From the NCBI GenBank assembly GCA_005889515.1, contig VBHE01000048.1, positions 1-9,630 on the forward strand: a DNA stretch of 9,630 bases, written 5' to 3'. A program made the position numbers and the translations under genes. Positions 5,480 through 9,630 of this stretch are shown one piece after another. Source of the stretch: Chloroflexota bacterium. Its GTDB lineage: Bacteria > Chloroflexota > Dormibacteria > Aeolococcales > Aeolococcaceae. The notes under the pieces are model-generated. The model had not been told where the DNA came from and did not search any database. It was given only the letters and a program-made list of their open reading frames with translations. Position 1 is the stretch's first letter. Each line of letters starts with the position of its first letter.

Positions 5480-5490
5480 GCTAAGGGGGC
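5459..5490 (-). pseudogene. 5' half of a tRNA gene, broken in the anticodon loop
   Basis: Read on the minus strand from 5490, the segments are: acceptor strand GCCCCCT, TA (U8, A9), D-stem GCTC, D-loop ATCGGTA with A14, G18-G19 and A21, D-stem GAGC, A26, anticodon stem GCCGG, then C32-U33. The D-stem pairs perfectly and all conserved bases are in place. After U33 the sequence is ATGCGGAGTC: it cannot form the other anticodon strand (CCGGC is needed), and no T-arm or AGGGGGC acceptor strand follows anywhere downstream in the window. The anticodon is lost, so identity is unknown; the 5' half resembles bacterial tRNA-Thr or tRNA-Lys. It lies 41 bp past the stop of the substrate-binding protein gene, on the same strand. 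Confidence 0.75.
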
Positions 5491-5500
5491 GGAAGGGCTG

Positions 5501-5506
5501 ATTCTA
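5501..5506 (-). promoter_or_regulatory. -10 element TAGAAT of the broken tRNA gene
   Basis: On the minus strand TAGAAT (five of six to TATAAT) ends 10 nt before the first base of the tRNA half, the distance expected for a tRNA promoter with a short leader. No TTGACA-like -35 is obvious at 17 bp. If active, it would now make an RNA antisense to the end of the Pro-rich protein gene. Confidence 0.4.
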
Positions 5507-5531
5507 GGGACGCTCCCCCAGGGCCCACGGC

Positions 5532-6971
5532 TCAGAAGCAGTTCCAGCCCGAGTACGTGTGCCACGTCCCCTGCTGGTTGCGGATCCACTGCACGCAGTG
5601 GTTGGGGTCGTGCGACGGACCCGCGGAGTAGCTGAGCGGCACAGTCAGCCCGGTGTCGAAGTTGCGGATGCCGTTCAGCGCGGTGACCAGCGACGCGGGG
5701 GTCACCGGGCCGTGGATCCGGCGGAGCGCCTCGACGAACACCTTGGCGGCGATCCAGCCGCCTTCCGTGTAGACGTCGAGACCGGCGACCTGGTTCGGGT
5801 AGTAGTGCTGGACGGTGTTCAGGTACTCGCTCATCGCCGGCGAGCTCAGGTGCTCGTCGGGCTCGAGGTACCAGGTCAGCGACTCCGCGCCGTAGACCGC
5901 CGGCCCGTACTGCTTCTCCGCCGACGGCTTGTCGAGGCCCGGGCAGAGGATCTTCGGGTGGTAGCCCTGGCGGTCGAACGCCTGGAACATCCGCGCGTAG
6001 GAGAAGGGGTCGAGCACCCCGATCACGGCGTCGGCGCCCTCGAGGCGCAGCTTCACCGCGATGTCGGTGTAGTCGGGCTTGGTCGCCTCCACCAGGTCGG
6101 CGCTCTTCTCCTGGATGCCCTGGCGGTGCAGCGCCTCGATGAGCGCCTGCATCCCCGGCGCCGACACCGGCGAGTTGATCACCAGGATCGCCGGGTGCTG
6201 GATGCCGAGGTCCTTGGCGTGCGCGGCGAGGGCGTCGACGCCCCCGGCGAGGATGTTCACGCTGACCGGGTAGGAGAGCGGCGACTGGAACTCGGCGGGG
6301 ACGCCGAGGCCGCCGATCACCGGGACGCCGCGCGACGCGAGGTAGGGGACCTCGGCCTGCTCGCCGCTCACCGAGAGAGATCCGACCATCGCCAGGATGC
6401 CCTGGTTGACCAGCCGGTCGGAGCACTGGTGGGCGCGGGTCGGATCGAACCCGGAGTCGCAGTCGATGAGCTGGAGCTTGTAGCCGTTGACGCCGCCGGC
6501 GGCGTTCACCTCGTTGAAGTACGCGCGGACGGTGTCGCGATGGGTGGTGGCGTCGAAGGGACCGGTCTCGTCGAAGATGCCGCCGACGGTGATCACCCCG
6601 TTCGCCACGCCGGCGGCGACCGTGGCGGGCCGTCCCGCCGCAGGGCCGGAGACAGGGCCGGTGCCGGTGCGCGCCGCGGGGGCGCCCGGGGCCGCGTTCA
6701 CGCCGCCACCGCCGCCGCCCGACGAGCTCGCCGCACCCGGCTGCGCCGCGGACGACTGGCCGGCCGCGGGGAGGGCGGCGGTGTCCCGGCTGCCCGAGCC
6801 CGCACCCGCCGCAGTCGAGGAGGCACCGCCGGTGCCGGGGATGCCCTGGGCGACGCTCACCGCGTCGGAGTTGCTCCGGCCGAGCTCATAGGCGGCAGCG
6901 CCGCCGAGCACCAGCGTCGCCACCACGCTCAGGGTGATGAGCACGATCGCGACCCGCTCGCGCATCAGCAT
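5532..6971 (-). CDS. ABC transporter substrate-binding protein, branched-chain amino acid (LivK) type
   Basis: A 479-residue protein. Residues 6-29 form a hydrophobic signal anchor without a lipobox Cys, so it is tethered by a helix rather than a lipid. Residues ~32-120 are a Gly/Ser/Ala/Pro-rich linker with a six-Gly run. The periplasmic-binding fold type 1 domain covers ~124-479: G-V-I-T-V-G-G-I-F-D-E-T-G-P at the first strand, D-C-D-S-G-F-D-P-T-R-A, the V-G-S-L-S-V-S-G segment, and Y-T-E-G-G-W-I-A-A-K. Relatives capture amino acids, amides or other small polar molecules for LivFGHM-type transporters. No permease or ATPase gene is present here. ATG 6969-6971 is chosen for the GAGGG 5 nt upstream and because the signal anchor starts there. 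It lies 52 bp after pyrD on the same strand and may be cotranscribed, though a pyrimidine-linked ligand is only a guess. Confidence 0.85.
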   Translation of the reverse strand: MLMRERVAIVLITLSVVATLVLGGAAAYELGRSNSDAVSVAQGIPGTGGASSTAAGAGSGSRDTAALPAAGQSSAAQPGAASSSGGGGGGVNAAPGAPAARTGTGPVSGPAAGRPATVAAGVANGVITVGGIFDETGPFDATTHRDTVRAYFNEVNAAGGVNGYKLQLIDCDSGFDPTRAHQCSDRLVNQGILAMVGSLSVSGEQAEVPYLASRGVPVIGGLGVPAEFQSPLSYPVSVNILAGGVDALAAHAKDLGIQHPAILVINSPVSAPGMQALIEALHRQGIQEKSADLVEATKPDYTDIAVKLRLEGADAVIGVLDPFSYARMFQAFDRQGYHPKILCPGLDKPSAEKQYGPAVYGAESLTWYLEPDEHLSSPAMSEYLNTVQHYYPNQVAGLDVYTEGGWIAAKVFVEALRRIHGPVTPASLVTALNGIRNFDTGLTVPLSYSAGPSHDPNHCVQWIRNQQGTWHTYSGWNCF

Positions 6972-7023
6972 GGAATCCCTCTGTCCGCCCCGCCGCCCCG
7001 CTCGTCCGACCCTGGGGGCGGGC

Positions 7024-7980
7024 TCATCGTACCGAGGTGGGCGCCGCCGATGGCTCCGCGCGATCGGCAGGCGGGGTCCAGCGCAGCTCCGTGAGCCGCT
7101 CGAGCCGGTGCCGGGCGGCGTACTCGGCACAGCCGTCGAGCACGGTGAGGGCGGCCCCGCAGTCGGCGAAGCTCGCCGTCCCGACCTGGACAGCGTCGGC
7201 GCCCGCCACGAAGAACTCGAGGGCGTCGGCGGCGGAGGCGATCCCCCCGATGCCGACGACCGGCACCCGCACCGCGGCGCGCACCGCGGCCACCGCGGCG
7301 AGGGCGAGCGGCTTGATCGCCGGCCCGCTGAGCCCGCCGGTGCCCGCCCGGGGCAGGACCGGCCGTCGCACCCCGAGGTGGATCTTCATCCCCACGTAGG
7401 TGTTCACCAGGCTCACCGCGTCGGCCCCGGCGGCGCAGACGGCGCGGGCCACGTCGCCGATCCCGGTGACGTTGGGGCTGAGCTTCACCACCAGGCAGAG
7501 GCCGGTGACCGCCCGGGTCGCCTCGACCACCCGGGCGGCGGCGGCGGGGTCGCGGCCGAAGTCGAGGCCGTGGGCGATGTTGGGGCAGGAGATGTTCAGC
7601 TCGATCCCGGCGACGCCGGGCACGCCGTCGAGGCGGCGCACCACCGCGACGTACTCCTCGAGGCTGCCGGCGGCGACGTTCACCACCACCGGCACCCGCC
7701 ACCGGGCGAACCGCGGCGCGTAGACGGTGGCGACGTGCTCGACCCCCGGGTTGTGGAGGCCGATGCTGTTCAGCATCCCGCCGGTGGTCTCCGCGACCCG
7801 CGGCGGCGGGTTGCCGGCCCGGGGGAGCAGGGTGGTGCCCTTCGTCCAGATGGCGCCGAGGCGCTGGATGTCGACGAGCTCCTCGAACTCGAAGCCGTAG
7901 CCGAAGGTGCCGCTGGCGACGCCGACGGGATTGGGCAGCACCAGTCCGCGTCCGAGGTCGACGCTCAGGTCGACCGTCAT
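7024..7980 (-). CDS. pyrD: Dihydroorotate dehydrogenase, class 1B catalytic subunit
   Basis: A 318-residue FMN barrel enzyme that oxidises dihydroorotate to orotate, the fourth step of UMP synthesis. Visible sites are the loop N-P-V-G-V-A-S-G-T-F-G-Y-G, K47 in W-T-K-G-T-T, G-M-L-N-S-I-G-L-H-N-P-G (68-79) for substrate binding, N-I-S-C-P-N (129-134) with the catalytic base Cys132 that marks class 1, K166 in K-L-S-P-N-V, N193, G-G-L-S-G-P (215-220), and phosphate-binding G-I-G-G-I and G-A-D-A-V-Q-V-G-T. Class 1B uses NAD+ through PyrK, encoded immediately upstream. The ATG start overlaps the pyrK stop (ATGA), which indicates translational coupling; no separate Shine-Dalgarno site is evident. 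Confidence 0.95.
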   Translation of the reverse strand: MTVDLSVDLGRGLVLPNPVGVASGTFGYGFEFEELVDIQRLGAIWTKGTTLLPRAGNPPPRVAETTGGMLNSIGLHNPGVEHVATVYAPRFARWRVPVVVNVAAGSLEEYVAVVRRLDGVPGVAGIELNISCPNIAHGLDFGRDPAAAARVVEATRAVTGLCLVVKLSPNVTGIGDVARAVCAAGADAVSLVNTYVGMKIHLGVRRPVLPRAGTGGLSGPAIKPLALAAVAAVRAAVRVPVVGIGGIASAADALEFFVAGADAVQVGTASFADCGAALTVLDGCAEYAARHRLERLTELRWTPPADRAEPSAAPTSVR

Positions 7981-8837
7981 GCGACGTGCGCGGGCGGCAG
8001 CAGCGCGAGCGCCTCCCAGTCGACCGCGGCGACGGCCATCACCGGGCCCTCCCGGCAGCAGAGCGCGAAGCGGCCACCGCCGTCGCGGACGGGCAGGGCG
8101 CAGCCCAGGCAGGTGCCGAAGCCGCACCCCATCGGCGCCTCGAGCGACACCTCGACCACCGGGGGCAGCGCCGCGCCCGCGTCGCCGAGCACCGCGGCGA
8201 GCGCCCCGAGCATCGGGTTCGGCCCGCATGCCCACACCGCCGCGACCCCGGCCAGCTCGGTGGCGACGAGCTCGGTGACGTAGCCGCGATGGCCGCGGCT
8301 GCCGTCGTCGGTGGCCTCGACGACCCGGATCCCGGCGTCGCCTCGGGAGAAGCGGCCCGCCGGATACAGCCGCGCCGCGGTCGCCGCCCCGTGGAGCACG
8401 AGCACCTCCGCGCACCCGGCCTCGCGGGCCCGCCGCGCGGCCAGCGGGAAGGGGGCGCAGCCGAGACCACCGGCGACGCAGAGCACCCGGCCGCCGGCGG
8501 GCACGGTGAATCCCACCCCGAGCGGCCCGAGGGCGGGCAGCTCATCGCCGGGGTGGAGCGCCGCGAGCCTGCGGGTCCCCTCCCCCACCGGCTCGAACAC
8601 GAAGCCGCAGATGTCGCCCTCGACCCAGGCGACGCTGAAGGGGCGGCGCAGCAGCGGCAGCGGCGGCGGGCCGCAGCGGAGCTGGGCGAACTCGCCGGGA
8701 CGCGCGGCCGCGGCGATGTGAGGGAGCCGCACCGCGAGCTCCATCAGCCCGCCGCCGAGGTGCTCGACGGCGGTCACCTCGCCGCGCTCGTCGGCGGCGC
8801 GGCCGAGGTCGGAGAGGGGGGCGGCCGCGGTGCTCAC
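7977..8837 (-). CDS. pyrK: Dihydroorotate dehydrogenase electron-transfer subunit PyrK
   Basis: A 286-residue iron-sulfur flavoprotein that passes electrons from PyrD FMN to NAD+. Domain order: FAD-binding barrel with L-R-R-P-F-S (63-68) and G-E-G-T-R-R-L-A-x-L-x-P-G-D (86-98); NAD-binding region with G-P-L-G (104-107), G-G-L-G-C-A-P (123-129) and C-G-P-N-P-M (204-209); and a C-terminal [2Fe-2S] domain with Cys238, Cys243 and Cys246, then Cys260/261 in C-C-R-E-G-P-V. This matches the C-x4-C-x2-C-x(n)-C pattern of PyrK. The start is GTG 8835-8837, whose GTGA overlaps the carB stop; the stop overlaps the pyrD start. It sits inside a carB-pyrK-pyrD operon. N-terminal residues 1-15 are extra compared with the domain. 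Confidence 0.94.
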   Translation of the reverse strand: MSTAAAPLSDLGRAADERGEVTAVEHLGGGLMELAVRLPHIAAAARPGEFAQLRCGPPPLPLLRRPFSVAWVEGDICGFVFEPVGEGTRRLAALHPGDELPALGPLGVGFTVPAGGRVLCVAGGLGCAPFPLAARRAREAGCAEVLVLHGAATAARLYPAGRFSRGDAGIRVVEATDDGSRGHRGYVTELVATELAGVAAVWACGPNPMLGALAAVLGDAGAALPPVVEVSLEAPMGCGFGTCLGCALPVRDGGGRFALCCREGPVMAVAAVDWEALALLPPAHVA

Positions 8838-9630
8838 CGCTCCGCGGCGACGGTGCCGTCGCGATAGCTGCGCACCGGGGCGACGGTGAGCTGCTCGCCG
8901 GCGCGGTGACGGCTCATCACGTTGACCAGCGCCGCCGCGGTGTCGAGCCAGGTGCAGCAGGGGATCCGCCGGCGCGCCGCGGCGAGGCGGATGAGGTACC
9001 CGTCCTTGACGCTGCGCGGCGCGTCGCCGGCGAGGGCGGTGTCGAAGCGCAGCTCGTCGGTCTCGATGTTCGACGGGGTGTTGATGACCAGCGACACCCG
9101 GCCGTCCTCGATGACGTCGATGACGTTGGGCCGGCCGTTGCCGAGCTTGCCGACGGCGACGGCGCTGATCCCGGCGTCACGCAGGGTGGCGGCGGTGCCC
9201 TCGGTCGCGTAGATGGTGAAGCCGAGGCGGCTCAGCTGGGCGAGCACCGGCAGCGCCTCGGGCTTGTCGGCGTCGGCGATGCTGCAGAGCGCGCCGCCGC
9301 CGGTGGGGAGCGCTCCGAGGGTGGCGAGGAAGGACTTCTCCAGTGCGGCGCCGAGGTCCACGTCGATCCCCATCACCTCGCCGGTCGACTTCATCTCCGG
9401 GCTCAGCACGCTGTCGACGGCGGTGAGCTTCAGCATCGAGAACACCGGCGCCTTCACCGCCACCAGCGGCCGCTCCGGCACGACGCCGGCCTGCCAGCCG
9501 CAGTCCACAAGCCCCTCACCGAGCATCACCCGGACGGCGATCTCGACCATCGGCACCCCGGTCACCTTGCTGAGGAAGGGCACGGTGCGCGAGGCGCGGG
9601 GGTTGACCTCGATGACGTGGACCCGGCCGC
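8834..9630 (-). CDS. carB: Carbamoyl-phosphate synthase large subunit, C-terminal part (truncated by the window)
   Basis: The last 265 residues of CarB, which makes carbamoyl phosphate from bicarbonate, ATP and glutamine-derived ammonia. The visible sequence enters at V-I-E-V-N-P-R-A-S-R-T-V-P-F-L-S-K (end of the second ATP-grasp domain), passes L-S-P-E-M-K-S-T-G-E-V-M-G-I-D, and ends with the MGS-like allosteric domain (A-D-A-D-K-P-E-A-L, Y-A-T-E-G-T-A-A-T-L, V-I-N-T-P-S), which binds regulators such as UMP. The reading frame continues past the window edge, so this entry is incomplete at its 5' end. The TGA stop overlaps the GTG start of pyrK by 4 bp. No promoter for the operon lies in the window. 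Confidence 0.95.
   Translation of the reverse strand, partial: GRVHVIEVNPRASRTVPFLSKVTGVPMVEIAVRVMLGEGLVDCGWQAGVVPERPLVAVKAPVFSMLKLTAVDSVLSPEMKSTGEVMGIDVDLGAALEKSFLATLGALPTGGGALCSIADADKPEALPVLAQLSRLGFTIYATEGTAATLRDAGISAVAVGKLGNGRPNVIDVIEDGRVSLVINTPSNIETDELRFDTALAGDAPRSVKDGYLIRLAAARRRIPCCTWLDTAAALVNVMSRHRAGEQLTVAPVRSYRDGTVAAER

Noticed and set aside
5485..5519. GGGGG/CCCCC pairing after the Pro-rich protein gene as a terminator
   Set aside because: It has only five pairs around a long loop, and the left arm is already explained as the tRNA acceptor strand.
6972..7023. Possible terminator between pyrD and the substrate-binding protein gene
   Set aside because: GC-rich arms can pair only imperfectly around a long loop and there is no T-tract; this is not enough to call.
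5559..7094. Long plus-strand open frame opposite the substrate-binding protein gene
   Set aside because: It is a codon-shadow of a clearly homologous minus-strand gene, with no ribosome-binding site or family motif.
6972..7130. N-terminal extension of the substrate-binding protein into pyrD
   Set aside because: The frame is open, but the extra residues are basic and low-complexity and would precede the signal anchor. The ATG at 6969-6971 has a good ribosome-binding site.

Overview
This is a high-GC window from a bacterial chromosome. The 3' half encodes a core-metabolism block on the minus strand. The 5' half is a mosaic of small surface, membrane and accessory genes on both strands. The pyrimidine block pairs a class 1B dihydroorotate dehydrogenase with its PyrK electron-transfer subunit. 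Actinobacteria mostly use class 2 PyrD, so PyrK/PyrD-1B in such GC-rich DNA, together with a class E-like sortase, suggests a Chloroflexota or Dormibacterota-like (AD3) monoderm. This is an inference from gene content only; there is no rRNA or other marker here.

Layout, left to right: the 3' end of a zinc-finger-like protein (+); a 19-bp hairpin; a DUF2934 protein (-); an isocitrate lyase/PEP mutase superfamily enzyme (-); a two-gene cluster of small exported or membrane proteins (+); a (GAG)9 tract serving as the ribosome-binding region of a secreted, wall-anchored, P19/Tp34-like candidate metal-binding protein (+); a class E-like sortase (-), convergent with that substrate and 2 bp away; a two-helix membrane protein (+); an SDR oxidoreductase with a shortened cofactor-binding helix (-); a Pro/Ala-rich membrane-anchored protein with a good sigma70-type promoter (+); a 5' half of a tRNA gene on the minus strand, broken in the anticodon loop; a membrane-anchored ABC substrate-binding protein of the branched-chain amino acid type (-); then pyrD, pyrK and the 3' part of carB (-). 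Read in the direction of transcription the last block is carB-pyrK-pyrD, joined by 4-bp start/stop overlaps.

Two parts of the window look functionally linked. The carB-pyrK-pyrD run makes carbamoyl phosphate and oxidises dihydroorotate in UMP synthesis. The surface protein with a T-P-H-T-G/hydrophobic/Arg-rich C-terminus and the neighbouring sortase form a likely substrate-enzyme pair. The most unusual feature is the tRNA 5' half at 5459-5490. It keeps a -10-like element upstream but loses all tRNA similarity right after U33, and the neighbouring plus-strand gene ends inside it. This marks a recombination junction between the accessory left half and the core right half. No integrase, transposase or CRISPR array is visible in the window.
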